From Candidatus Woesebacteria bacterium (GTDB lineage Bacteria > Patescibacteriota > Microgenomatia > UBA8517), in assembly GCA_016926185.1 (NCBI GenBank), contig JAFGPD010000050.1, positions 1 to 37,233 of the forward strand: a DNA stretch of 37,233 nucleotides, read 5' to 3'. The notes under the pieces are model-generated. The model ran no database searches. It had not been told where the DNA came from and worked only from the letters and a program-made list of their open reading frames with translations. This document shows positions 22,586 to 30,414 of the stretch, piece after piece (position 1 is the first letter of the stretch; every line of letters begins with the position of its first letter). A program made the position numbers and the translations under genes.

Positions 22586-23124
22586 ATATTACTTAGTAAA
22601 TTTTGCAAAAATAATTCAGCACACTTAACCTAAGATATTTCTAATGATATTGTACTCTTTTCTAGCACTTCAGGAACATTCTCAGCTTATCGTTAGCCAT
22701 TGTTTCTCTGTAACCTTGCGCAATCGTCTGATGAAGTAAATTTCGATTATTATTAAATCTTGTGATTCTTAATTCAGACTTTGGAATAATAGTAAATATT
22801 TCTACATCTTTGGGTTTTTCAATAATTGACAATTATTTCTCAGTTTTGTGGCTACCACACTCAGGACAAGCAGCAAGAACTATCCCGAAAAGTCCATCTT
22901 TCTAACCTGATAAAAAACATCTCCTTCGAGCCTTGCAATAAACTTTTCACTGTTCTCGACATGACATATTCCTTATTTTTCCTGAGACCTAAACTATTCC
23001 AGTATAAATTTAAATACACTTTCAAACATTATGTTTTAGAAAAAATCAAACACTTAAATTAGATTTTATTGAAACTTAAATAAATCAAAACTTTAAAAGC
23101 TCAAGACAATTATTCTTAATCAAC
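22586..23124. other. Long stretch without an intact gene
   Basis: 539 bases between the SET gene and the next small gene. No convincing intact frame on either strand. The plus-strand frame at 22826-23062 shows no domain-like pattern. The minus strand carries what looks like broken coding sequence (listed separately). The left edge must also hold the promoter of the SET gene. The right part (22980-23120) is very AT-rich and shows nothing recognisable. Confidence 0.6.
22662..22960 (-). pseudogene. Possible decayed coding remnants
   Basis: On the minus strand three fragments read like protein. SEKFIARLEGDVFYQV (from about 22951) ends at a TAG (22880-22882). In another frame GIVLAACPECGSHKTEK, a zinc-ribbon-like end, runs to a TAA (22833-22835). 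In that same frame IIEKPKDVEIFTIIPKSE onward, to a TAG at 22662, resembles the C-terminal tail of patatin-like phospholipases (EVFxIxP then R then L then Y/QGY). Together they suggest at least one frameshift and one stop in former genes. The assignment is weak, and the fragments may come from different genes. Confidence 0.3.
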
Positions 23125-23355
23125 TTAATTACCTCTCTTATACCTAACTTTACCATCCACAACTTCAACTTTATTAATCGCAGCCAAGGTATTGACATAT
23201 GTTTCTCTGTCTATGCAAGGTGCTACACGCTGCCTCGCAACTTGATCGACTGGAACTCCATCTCCATGCAGTTCAGCATCAAACTGTTCGAAAACATCGG
23301 CGAAGGGAGCTAATACACCTTTTTTTTGTACTTGCGATCCTTTCTTCTCAACCAT
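23125..23355 (-). CDS. Small protein (76 aa) with a strong Shine-Dalgarno site, unknown function
   Basis: The ATG at 23355 follows AAGGGGGTGAG on the minus strand (within 23360-23370), a strong Shine-Dalgarno site. The protein begins MVEKKGSQVQKKGVLAPFAD. It is soluble, rich in V, D, Q and G, has one cysteine and no membrane segment. It ends KVEVVDGKVRYKRGN, a strand-turn-strand-like end. I recognise no family. Codon use is less AT-driven than around it. A TATAAT (23446-23451, minus strand) inside a palindrome shared with trmD would give it a leader of about 84 bases, in contrast to the leaderless genes. It resembles the small gene at 20464-20664 in these respects but not in sequence. Confidence 0.6.
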   Translation of the reverse strand: MVEKKGSQVQKKGVLAPFADVFEQFDAELHGDGVPVDQVARQRVAPCIDRETYVNTLAAINKVEVVDGKVRYKRGN

Positions 23356-23443
23356 TCTTACTCACCCCCTTCCGATGATATTGTTTTCTAGCTCTAGCAC
23401 TCGAAATCACTTCTGCCTCGCTACAAACATTCATAATTGGTCT

Positions 23444-23457
23444 GTATTATATAATAC
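23444..23457. promoter_or_regulatory. Palindromic divergent -10 element between the small gene and trmD
   Basis: GTATTATATAATAC is a perfect 14-bp palindrome, so TATAAT occurs on both strands: 23450-23455 plus and 23446-23451 minus. On the plus side it lies 6 bases before the trmD ATG, which implies leaderless trmD. On the minus side it would start a leader of about 84 bases. The two polymerases would compete for the same bases. No strong -35 box was seen. Confidence 0.55.
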
Positions 23458-23461
23458 TATT

Positions 23462-24130
23462 ATGTTTATTGATATTTTCACACTTTTTCCAGAAATGTTT
23501 GATGTACCTTTTGGAACTTCAATGATGAAAAAGGCAAAAGATATTGGCGCAGTTGAAATAAATGTGCATAATTTACGCGATTGGGCAGAAGATAAGCATA
23601 AAACGGTGGACGGAAGACCTTTTGGTGGAGGTAAGGGGATGGTGATAAGAGTTGATGTTTTAGATCTTGCTTTGCAAGATCTAGATTCAAGAATCAAGAA
23701 TCATGATTCAAGGAAGATCTTACTATCACCACAAGGGCCAGTGTTTACCCAAAATAAAGCCAGAAAACTTTCGAAACTTGAACACATCATTCTAATCGCA
23801 GGTCATTACGAAGGGTTTGATGAGCGTATCAGAAAACATCTGATCGACGAGGAACTCTCGATAGGTGAATATGTGCTAACAGGCGGAGAGATCCCGGCAA
23901 TGGTGGTAACTGATGCAGTAGTTCGTCTGTTGCCCGGTGTTTTGGATCCCGAAGCTACAGAAAATGAAAGCTTCTCTCAAAGTAACGAAGAAACTAATAA
24001 ACAAAGCTACGATTATCCCACATACACCAGACCTGATAAATACAAAGGGTGGAAAGTACCTGAAATATTGCTTTCCGGCAACCACGCTGAAATTGAAAAG
24101 TGGAGAAAAAAATCTTCAAAGAAATCTTAA
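23462..24130 (+). CDS. trmD: tRNA (guanine-N1)-methyltransferase TrmD
   Basis: A 222-aa SPOUT enzyme that makes m1G37 in tRNAs with a G36, preventing +1 frameshifting. All landmarks are present: GRPFGGGKGM (51-60), LLSPQG (87-92), the trefoil-knot AGHYEGFDERI (113-123), SIGEYVLTGGE (133-143), catalytic D151 in VVTDAVV, and YTRP, then LLSGNH, then IEKWR near the end. The ATG at 23462 is chosen because it starts the fold and has TATAAT just before it; the frame is open from 23375. Residues about 72-84 (LDSRIKNHDSR) are extra and encoded by palindromic repeats. A second small insertion lies near 171-183. It is not next to rpsP, rimM or rplS, its usual neighbours. Confidence 0.95.
   Translation: MFIDIFTLFPEMFDVPFGTSMMKKAKDIGAVEINVHNLRDWAEDKHKTVDGRPFGGGKGMVIRVDVLDLALQDLDSRIKNHDSRKILLSPQGPVFTQNKARKLSKLEHIILIAGHYEGFDERIRKHLIDEELSIGEYVLTGGEIPAMVVTDAVVRLLPGVLDPEATENESFSQSNEETNKQSYDYPTYTRPDKYKGWKVPEILLSGNHAEIEKWRKKSSKKS
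23661..23712. repeat. Palindromic repeat cluster inserted inside trmD
   Basis: A perfect 10-bp inverted repeat TAGATCTTGC (23661-23670) / GCAAGATCTA (23674-23683) with a TTT loop is followed directly by alternating GATTC and GAATC units (23684-23712), including the palindrome GAATCATGATTC. It keeps the frame and encodes the extra residues 67-84 of TrmD, between the GGGKGM strand and LLSPQG. The position is probably a surface loop that tolerates insertions. Confidence 0.65.
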
Positions 24131-25356
24131 TTATTTATAAAAGTCTTTACAAAAAACTTCCCAATTCTGAAAAAAATATTTTCTTTTTCCTTGATCAATA
24201 CAATTACCTGTCCTTCAGTTAAGTCTCCACTTTTAAAAGTCTGAGTTTTATAATTTTCTGAAGTGATGTCAACCAAATTATCATCGTCATAAAGTAAGAT
24301 ACTAATAATTCCATCCTCGTTTACTGAAAAAGTTTTTGCACCCAAACTTGCTCTTGCGTTTTTTATTACTTTACCCAATTCGTTTTCAACTTTAATAACT
24401 ATCTTTCTGGGTCTGAAGTATTTATCAACTACTTCTATAGCATGTTTTGCCCTATTACCCTCAGTCCAGATACCTGTCGAACTAGACGTGTAAGTCCAAT
24501 AGTTAACACCTACAACATCATCGTTAACCATCTCAGAAAGTGCAAGATCAATCCATTCAGATTGTTTTTCCTCACTCATAGATCCATGGATATCAGGAAT
24601 GGGAGCACCAAATTCACCAATAACGATATTTCCACCGCTTCTGGAAACCAACCTTTTAATATCGACACCGTACTTTTTTGGGTCTTTAATATAGTGATCA
24701 ACAGTGACCAGTCCATCCAAAGCATCCGTAGTATCCTCATCCATGACTAGATACGCCACATCAGCATTCATTGAAAAATAGTTCGCTTTAACATCTTTAT
24801 CAATGTCTTTAAAAGCCTTTTTAACTTCGGAATACTCCTTTACAATGAACGAGCGGAAATCCTCAACCGAAACCTCACTCCTTGGATCACCAATAACACC
24901 ATTTTCGCATTCCGGGCAGGATGAGAATATATCTCCGTCCTCAAAAAGCTCTGGATTTACTTTAATGAATTGAACTACCTTTCTGACATGCTCTTCCGGT
25001 GTTATCAAAGGATAATTGAACCATCCTTCCCAGCCGGAAATGTTACCCCGGTACCACACTTTCAAATTATTGGCTCTGGCTAATTCAACCCATACTTTTA
25101 TGTATGGCAGGAATTCAACATCGTATGGTGTACCAATTGCAACATGTGTAGCGCCAGTTTCCGCAATCTCTTCTACTTGTTCTTCGATTATTTCTTTGAA
25201 ATAAGGATCCTTGAGTTTTTCTCTCGCAAGATCCCGGGAATACTTCATCGTATCGATCGATTGCACTTCCCAAAACCTATCTTCACAGGCTTTGGCTACA
25301 TCAGCACTTACTAAAAAAAACAAGACAGTTAAGATTATGAATATCTTTATTTTCAT
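24127..25356 (-). CDS. Secreted TIM-barrel glycoside hydrolase-like protein with a C-terminal beta domain
   Basis: A 409-aa exported protein. Residues 1-22 form a signal peptide (MKIKIFIILTVLFFLVSA). Residues about 30-315 look like a GH-A-type (beta/alpha)8 barrel: GATHVAIGTPYD, LKVWYRGNISGW, the candidate acid/base in CPECENG (E149 or E151), candidate nucleophile E248 in VIGEFGAP, and the aromatic subsite VNYWTY (274-279). Residues about 318-395 resemble a carboxypeptidase-regulatory or Ig-like beta domain (KVENELGKVIKNARASLG). The exact GH family cannot be named. As last gene of the polysaccharide operon it may trim or release the polymer. Its ATG overlaps the upstream stop by one base, and its end overlaps trmD by 4 bases. 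Confidence 0.75.
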   Translation of the reverse strand: MKIKIFIILTVLFFLVSADVAKACEDRFWEVQSIDTMKYSRDLAREKLKDPYFKEIIEEQVEEIAETGATHVAIGTPYDVEFLPYIKVWVELARANNLKVWYRGNISGWEGWFNYPLITPEEHVRKVVQFIKVNPELFEDGDIFSSCPECENGVIGDPRSEVSVEDFRSFIVKEYSEVKKAFKDIDKDVKANYFSMNADVAYLVMDEDTTDALDGLVTVDHYIKDPKKYGVDIKRLVSRSGGNIVIGEFGAPIPDIHGSMSEEKQSEWIDLALSEMVNDDVVGVNYWTYTSSSTGIWTEGNRAKHAIEVVDKYFRPRKIVIKVENELGKVIKNARASLGAKTFSVNEDGIISILLYDDDNLVDITSENYKTQTFKSGDLTEGQVIVLIKEKENIFFRIGKFFVKTFINN

Positions 25357-26966
25357 TATTCGTTCATCTTTGTTCCCGGAGGAAGAACCGGATCCATTTC
25401 GTCCAAAAACTCATCTTTCAGCTGATAAATATCGGCAAATGGGTAATGATCAACCAGCTCGAATTTTGATAGTCCCGGTGCATCCACAATCTCCCTCCAA
25501 GTCCAATCGCTCATATCGTAAGTCCTAACCACTATCCATCTCACCCATTTTTCGGGGTTTTCAATGGCGAACTTCCAATACGGACCAGTCCCCTCATGAA
25601 CAAATCGGCTCATCGGAAGTCCCGAAGAAAAGATTATTGCATCGTGAGACGCTGCAGCGATAAGAACATATTCCTTTTCATTTGTGACGTTTTCTTTAAG
25701 CCATCCGCTTACCTCTGTCACGTTTTTACCACTTGCCCCCACAAGAGCATCGTCAATTGTTACAGCATCACGACCCAAAAAAGCAAATAACATTACAAAA
25801 AGATAAATTGCGATCACGGAGAATTTTATATTCTTCAGTCTATCAACAAGGTATGCGAAAAATATTGCGATCGACGGCATCAGCATTATTCCGTAACGTA
25901 CATTGAACCAAGTATCAGTCAAGACTCCCTGAACAAAAAGAACACTATGACCAAAATACAAAGCAAGAACATTGAAAATAAATGGCGATATAAGCGCAAG
26001 TGACGCTATCTTAACTTCAATTTTAAATATTTTATCTTTCAGCAAACCCAAAAAGCCTATCAATCCAAAAACTGCAGGAACTGAATATGAATTATACATC
26101 AGAGCATAAATATAGCTTATTGTTGAAATGAACCAATTTCCTTTTGTATAAAGCTCTCCTGCTGCATCGATCTGAGCCTGCTGGGCATGAGCAGAAAACG
26201 GACCCAAAATAAAATATAAAGGGTCGTTAAAGATAAGCCAGTTCCAGATAACCCACAAGAAAATTGCCAGACTTCCCAAAGTCAGAAAAAGGATGGTAAC
26301 CCCTTCAGCTTCTTCAAAACCTTTTTTGCGAAAGCTGATATAGCTTATTATCATTGCGGAAAAACCAAGCAAAAACCAGCCGTCATAGCGAATCGCAGTT
26401 GAGAGCATTATCCATAGTGCTGACTTTAAAATATCTACAAGCCTCTTTTTCCTGCTCCATAAAAGCAAGTAATAGGATCCGGCAGTCATCGTCGCAAGAA
26501 GTAAAAGTTCCGTCATGGCTGTAGACTGCATATACAAAACGTTGATATTCAAAACAAAGACCAAGACCCCAAAATATCTGGCAAGCACACCTACTCCCAA
26601 TGCTTTTAAATATTTATAGATCAATACACCTACAGCCACAAAAGATATCATCGAAACAATTGCGCCTGAAAGGCCTGAATGCCAGAAAAAATCATTCCAA
26701 ATTGTCGGAAGCATAAGTATGTGCGGAAGCGGCAGCCACACAGAGCCTAATTGAGCAGCGCCGGTCTTTAGTCCTTCAACAACCCTGCGCGCAATATCAA
26801 GATGAGAACGAGCATCATTGTATTTAAGGCCTAAACCATTTTGATAATAATAAATAAAAGTTACTACTGAAACAATTGAGAGAATTCCAGCAATTGTTTG
26901 CACTGGTTTTTTTTCAAACTTTTCAGCAAAATCTCTGATTGCTGTCTTTTTTATACTAAACTCCAT
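25356..26966 (-). CDS. GT-C (PMT-like) membrane glycosyltransferase
   Basis: A 536-aa polytopic protein. After the first membrane segment the loop carries YNDARSHLDIARRV, with an Asp-Ala-Arg motif in the usual catalytic place, followed by SVWLPLPHIL. About ten hydrophobic segments and a soluble C-terminal region of about 125 residues follow. It belongs to the same broad superfamily as the 1-10 kb array but not the same subfamily: the LIGP and GPxYYYL motifs are absent. I chose the ATG at 26966, which is 10 bases after the upstream stop; the open frame to 27029 would overlap that gene. By family it uses lipid-linked sugars outside the cell. Confidence 0.78.
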   Translation of the reverse strand: MEFSIKKTAIRDFAEKFEKKPVQTIAGILSIVSVVTFIYYYQNGLGLKYNDARSHLDIARRVVEGLKTGAAQLGSVWLPLPHILMLPTIWNDFFWHSGLSGAIVSMISFVAVGVLIYKYLKALGVGVLARYFGVLVFVLNINVLYMQSTAMTELLLLATMTAGSYYLLLWSRKKRLVDILKSALWIMLSTAIRYDGWFLLGFSAMIISYISFRKKGFEEAEGVTILFLTLGSLAIFLWVIWNWLIFNDPLYFILGPFSAHAQQAQIDAAGELYTKGNWFISTISYIYALMYNSYSVPAVFGLIGFLGLLKDKIFKIEVKIASLALISPFIFNVLALYFGHSVLFVQGVLTDTWFNVRYGIMLMPSIAIFFAYLVDRLKNIKFSVIAIYLFVMLFAFLGRDAVTIDDALVGASGKNVTEVSGWLKENVTNEKEYVLIAAASHDAIIFSSGLPMSRFVHEGTGPYWKFAIENPEKWVRWIVVRTYDMSDWTWREIVDAPGLSKFELVDHYPFADIYQLKDEFLDEMDPVLPPGTKMNE

Positions 26967-26976
26967 AACGATATTT

Positions 26977-28560
26977 TTAATTCTTAAGGTTAATTTTATT
27001 TTTATTGATGACTTTCTTACTAAGGTCAATATTAAAATAATTAAAATACTGACCTAGTATGAATACTATAAGTATAGTCGGAATGCTCAATGTGATAAAA
27101 AAGTATCCCCAAGCATTTATCGACTGCGGACCGGCAAGATTGTAAATAAATGCCTTGGATTTATCCTCATTGAGAAGGTCAATATTTCTGAAATAGGTAT
27201 ACTTTTGCTCCTTTCCCGATCTGAAAGTAAGTTCCTCGGCTTCTATTTTTGGCAAGTTGCTGTTTGAAGTTACAGCACCTAATGTATTAACGAAAATCGA
27301 ATAAACCAAAAAAATCATGAAAAATAACCGTAATGTCTTATTTGTCCTAATTTTACTCAAAGATATCCCAACCAATATTGCCATTAGAGAATAACTGGGA
27401 ATGAGATATCTGGACCCATACGCCCAACCGCCCCAGGGATCCCCCCACAATGAATAAAGAACTACATTCAGACCCACAGTTAAAACAAAAAACCATAGAT
27501 AACGATCTTTCTTATTGAAAAGCATATATCCTCCGATAAATGAAAAAAGAAGAACAGGAGCATATATTAAGATCCCTCTGTCAGGAGATATTGTGTGAGT
27601 ATATAAACCGTTTATCAAATTCCTTGTTTCAAAAAAACCTAATGCACTTTTATCTTCCTCCGGAGATTCTTCCACAAAACTGTCTTCTTTTTCACTTCCT
27701 TCGAAAAATGGCTTGCCATTTTTCACCTCAGCCACACTTTGCACAGTACCAGCCAACTGAAGATAATTACCATAGGTTACCTTGTTATATGCAAAAAAAA
27801 GCATTATCACAGGAATCACAGAAAGCGCGCTGATAAACATAAGTGGTCTTATCTTGAACTTGAAAATATTTTTTTTATTTTTAAACTTTACAATTTTTGA
27901 TAGTGCAAGAACACCTAAAGGGAATAGTATCACTGCGTTTGGATAATCTATTAAAACACCTGAGGATATCAACAGAAATACAATAGCCAGATCAATAAAA
28001 TTCACTCTCTCTTTCAGTAATATCAAAAAACTACTCAATAAAATAAAGGTCGTAATATGATGTTGGTATAAAGATCCAGCGTAAGAAAAAGCCGGTGTTG
28101 CGAATATAAATACTAGGGCAGCTGTAAATGATGCCATTGCTTTAGCCCCAAGCCTTCTTGTCAGTGAGCAAACCAAACATGTATTAAAAAGCGCAAAAAG
28201 TGCAACAACCAGATTGGCTCCAAATTGGTTATAACCTATTAATTTTCCAAAAATATATCCCGGCACTAATATATAAGACAAACCAGGTGCAAAAAGGGAT
28301 ACGAATTTTCCATCCTTATAACCCAGATCCGGTGCTGCAAAACCGGCAATAGATGTATCAAAAATCGTGGAATCGTTCTCTATAATTGAATAGGTCAAAG
28401 TGAACCTACCTCTTTCTGGCGATAATTCAAAAGGACCATTTTCTATCCAATAATTTGGTTTGTAATTACTTAGATCGATCGATCCGGGTTGTCCTTTAAT
28501 AGATAAAGATATTGCCAAAAACACCGACAGAAAAAAAATGATTTTTCCAATGATTTTCAT
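26977..28560 (-). CDS. Polytopic membrane protein, GT-C glycosyltransferase-like
   Basis: A 527-aa protein. The first membrane segment is followed by an extracytoplasmic stretch of about 75 residues (NYWIENGPFELSPERGRF, then FDTSIAGFAAPDLGYKDG), then many hydrophobic segments with SLYQHHITTF, an acidic loop (EKEDSFVEESPEEDKSA) and WGDPWGGWAYGSRYLIPSY near the last segments. WGDxxGGWxYGxRYLIPS is a pattern I know from bacterial GT39-like mannosyltransferase-type proteins. The ATG at 28560 is chosen: it starts a signal-anchor and lies 1 base after the stop of the acyltransferase remnant. The frame is open to 28611, which overlaps that gene. Donor and acceptor unknown. Confidence 0.72.
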   Translation of the reverse strand: MKIIGKIIFFLSVFLAISLSIKGQPGSIDLSNYKPNYWIENGPFELSPERGRFTLTYSIIENDSTIFDTSIAGFAAPDLGYKDGKFVSLFAPGLSYILVPGYIFGKLIGYNQFGANLVVALFALFNTCLVCSLTRRLGAKAMASFTAALVFIFATPAFSYAGSLYQHHITTFILLSSFLILLKERVNFIDLAIVFLLISSGVLIDYPNAVILFPLGVLALSKIVKFKNKKNIFKFKIRPLMFISALSVIPVIMLFFAYNKVTYGNYLQLAGTVQSVAEVKNGKPFFEGSEKEDSFVEESPEEDKSALGFFETRNLINGLYTHTISPDRGILIYAPVLLFSFIGGYMLFNKKDRYLWFFVLTVGLNVVLYSLWGDPWGGWAYGSRYLIPSYSLMAILVGISLSKIRTNKTLRLFFMIFLVYSIFVNTLGAVTSNSNLPKIEAEELTFRSGKEQKYTYFRNIDLLNEDKSKAFIYNLAGPQSINAWGYFFITLSIPTILIVFILGQYFNYFNIDLSKKVINKNKINLKN

Positions 28561-28561
28561 T

Positions 28562-29611
28562 TTATAACGTTTTAAACAAATATTGACTGTCGTAGCTGCT
28601 TTTGCTTCCAATTAACGATATGTGTAGCCTCCGCATGATATTTATTAATTTCAAATATATATAAATTGCTTGATTTTTAACAACATAGACATCATACTGA
28701 AAACTTTTCTTTTTCGTAAATTCCTTCTTAAGCAAACTATAACCTCGGGCAAAATCAAATTTCTTATAATTTTTTCTCTTCAGATCAATTAATAAATAGT
28801 GTAACAGTACTTTACCAGGAGAAAGTCTTGAGAATCTTTTATCAAAAGCTGTTTGATAAGCCAAATATGTACCCTTATATACAAGTCCCAATCCGTAGGT
28901 AACATATTCTTCCTTGTATTTTAATAGGTCTAGACGCAAACATCCTCCGGCGTATTTGATCATGTTTTAAAAGAGTCTGAAGTTAACATCATCGTTGAGA
29001 ACTGATCTTCCTTTCTTGTTCTTAAAACTATTTTTTTCTATTTCTTTTATGCTTTTCAGATCCTTAAGACCCACATTATTGATAGCTTCATGATTAAGCT
29101 TGTTGGCTTTTTTGATCTTACTGGCAATCTTACTTTTTTGTTTCCTGCTCAGATCACTGAAAACATCGCTTCTGATATCTATGTATGGATTCACCGAGAT
29201 CAAATACGCAAAGCTCATATATTTTTTTATACTTATATCTCTTGCAACTCCATCAGGCAATTCACGTAAAAGCAGATTTCCACATTTGGCTGCTTCGGAG
29301 ATCGCTTTTCTCAAAGAGAGAATATCAGAATTGTTTTTAAAAAGAAGCGAAGATTTTTCTGAAAAAAAATTATTTGCATCCGTTAGAAATTTGACTCCAA
29401 ACACTTTTTTTTCAACAAGAGGAATTATTCCAACAAGCTCATCATTATTATATGCAGCAAAAATACAATAATTTTTATAACCATATGTCTCCAAATTCAC
29501 TCTAAACCATTCAGGTGAATTAAAGAAATTTGCTTCCTTTGAGGCAATCCATAATTCTCTCCACTGGTCAGCAAAATCCTTTTCAAACTCGTTATATTTT
29601 ATAATTCTCAT
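28562..29611 (-). pseudogene. CelD/BcsL-like acyltransferase (GNAT fold) interrupted by an in-frame TAA
   Basis: Two frames, 28967-29611 (214 aa) and 28562-28963 (133 aa), lie in the same reading frame, separated only by TAA (28967-28969) and one AAC codon. Joined, they give one protein of about 349 aa of the CelD/BcsL (Acetyltransf_6) type: FFNSPEWFRV, LVGIIPLVEKK and RKQKSKIASKIKKA in the first half; YVTYGLGLVYKG, RFSRLSPGKVLLHYLL and KKFDFARGYSLLKKEF in the second. The SPG and DFARG motifs of the acyl-CoA site sit after the stop, so the first half alone should be inactive. A single T-to-A change would restore Lys. It overlaps the deacetylase gene by 4 bases. Options are real nonsense mutation, read-through, or assembly error. 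Confidence 0.8.
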
Positions 29612-30411
29612 TTTTGCAGTCTATCCTTGATATTCAGTAACTTTGTAAATAAATTGTTAAATTTCAAACCTTCAGAAGTAAAAAGAGTTTTAAAATCCGT
29701 AAAATAGAGGTGTTTATCAATTGTAACTCTAGGTATCCTGTACAGATCACTCTTATTTTTATATTCCGAACCCTCAATAGTGAAAGCTGCTTTATATCCT
29801 TCATTTTTTAAAACTTTTTTCGCTTTTTTACTATATCGGCCAAAAGGATAGGAGAAGTATCTGAAATTTAATGACAAATTTTTTTCAAGTTTGTTCTTAT
29901 CAATAACTAATGATTCAACTAGATCACTATCAGCTAAATCATTTAAGTTACTATGAATTTTTGAATGATAACCTATCTGCCAGCCAGCAGATCTTAGCTT
30001 TTTTATCTGTTTTTCATTTAGAAGCTCTGCCTCAGAAAGTAGATCTGTGTGTTTTCCCTTGCCTAAAATGAAAACAGTCGCCTTAACATTATATTTTTCC
30101 AGGATCGGAAAAGCGTTTTTATAGACACTTTCGTACCCATCATCAAATGTTATGGTAAATAATGATCTGTTTTCTTTACCGCTTCTTATGAGCTTATCCA
30201 ACCTCACAATTCTTCCGACTTTCAGCAGATATTTGATCTGATCTTCGAATTCAACAGGAGTAACTGACCAGTCCCACTCTTTTTCAGAGATGTCATGATA
30301 ACAAAGGATCGCAGAAATATTTAGATCTTTATTATTACAGAAAATCTTTTGCCACTTTTGAATGACTTTCAGTGATATTTTCCTTAAAGCTATTGACAGT
30401 TTTATTTTCAT
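29608..30411 (-). CDS. Polysaccharide deacetylase (NodB homology, CE4)
   Basis: A 267-aa protein. A basic and partly hydrophobic N-terminus may tether it to the membrane. CE4 motifs: ILCYHD (35-40), catalytic and metal motif TFDDG (88-92), metal-binding H149-x3-H153 in GYHSKIH, SYPFGRYS near 187 for motif 3, then AAFTIEGSE. The family removes N-acetyl groups from GlcNAc residues of polysaccharides or peptidoglycan. It sits between a membrane GT2 and the CelD-like gene, with a 3-base gap and a 4-base overlap, so it most likely modifies the polymer made by this operon. Length is typical for CE4. Confidence 0.88.
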   Translation of the reverse strand: MKIKLSIALRKISLKVIQKWQKIFCNNKDLNISAILCYHDISEKEWDWSVTPVEFEDQIKYLLKVGRIVRLDKLIRSGKENRSLFTITFDDGYESVYKNAFPILEKYNVKATVFILGKGKHTDLLSEAELLNEKQIKKLRSAGWQIGYHSKIHSNLNDLADSDLVESLVIDKNKLEKNLSLNFRYFSYPFGRYSKKAKKVLKNEGYKAAFTIEGSEYKNKSDLYRIPRVTIDKHLYFTDFKTLFTSEGLKFNNLFTKLLNIKDRLQK

Positions 30412-30414
30412 AAA

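Noticed and set aside
22826-23062. A plus-strand open frame of 78 codons in the gene-poor stretch.
   Set aside because: It has no ribosome-binding site, no domain-like pattern and an AT-driven composition. The minus strand in the same place reads more like former protein sequence.
23375-23461. An upstream extension of TrmD by 29 residues.
   Set aside because: The extension has no family counterpart and would read through the palindromic promoter. TrmD proteins begin with MxxDIxTLFP, as at 23462.
23684-23712. GATTC/GAATC repeats considered as a CRISPR or tandem-repeat locus.
   Set aside because: The units are 5 bases, lie inside the trmD frame and have no spacers of constant length.
28562-28963. 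The second half of the CelD-like gene as an independent 133-aa gene.
   Set aside because: It starts in mid-domain, lacks a ribosome-binding site and is in frame with the first half across a single stop codon.
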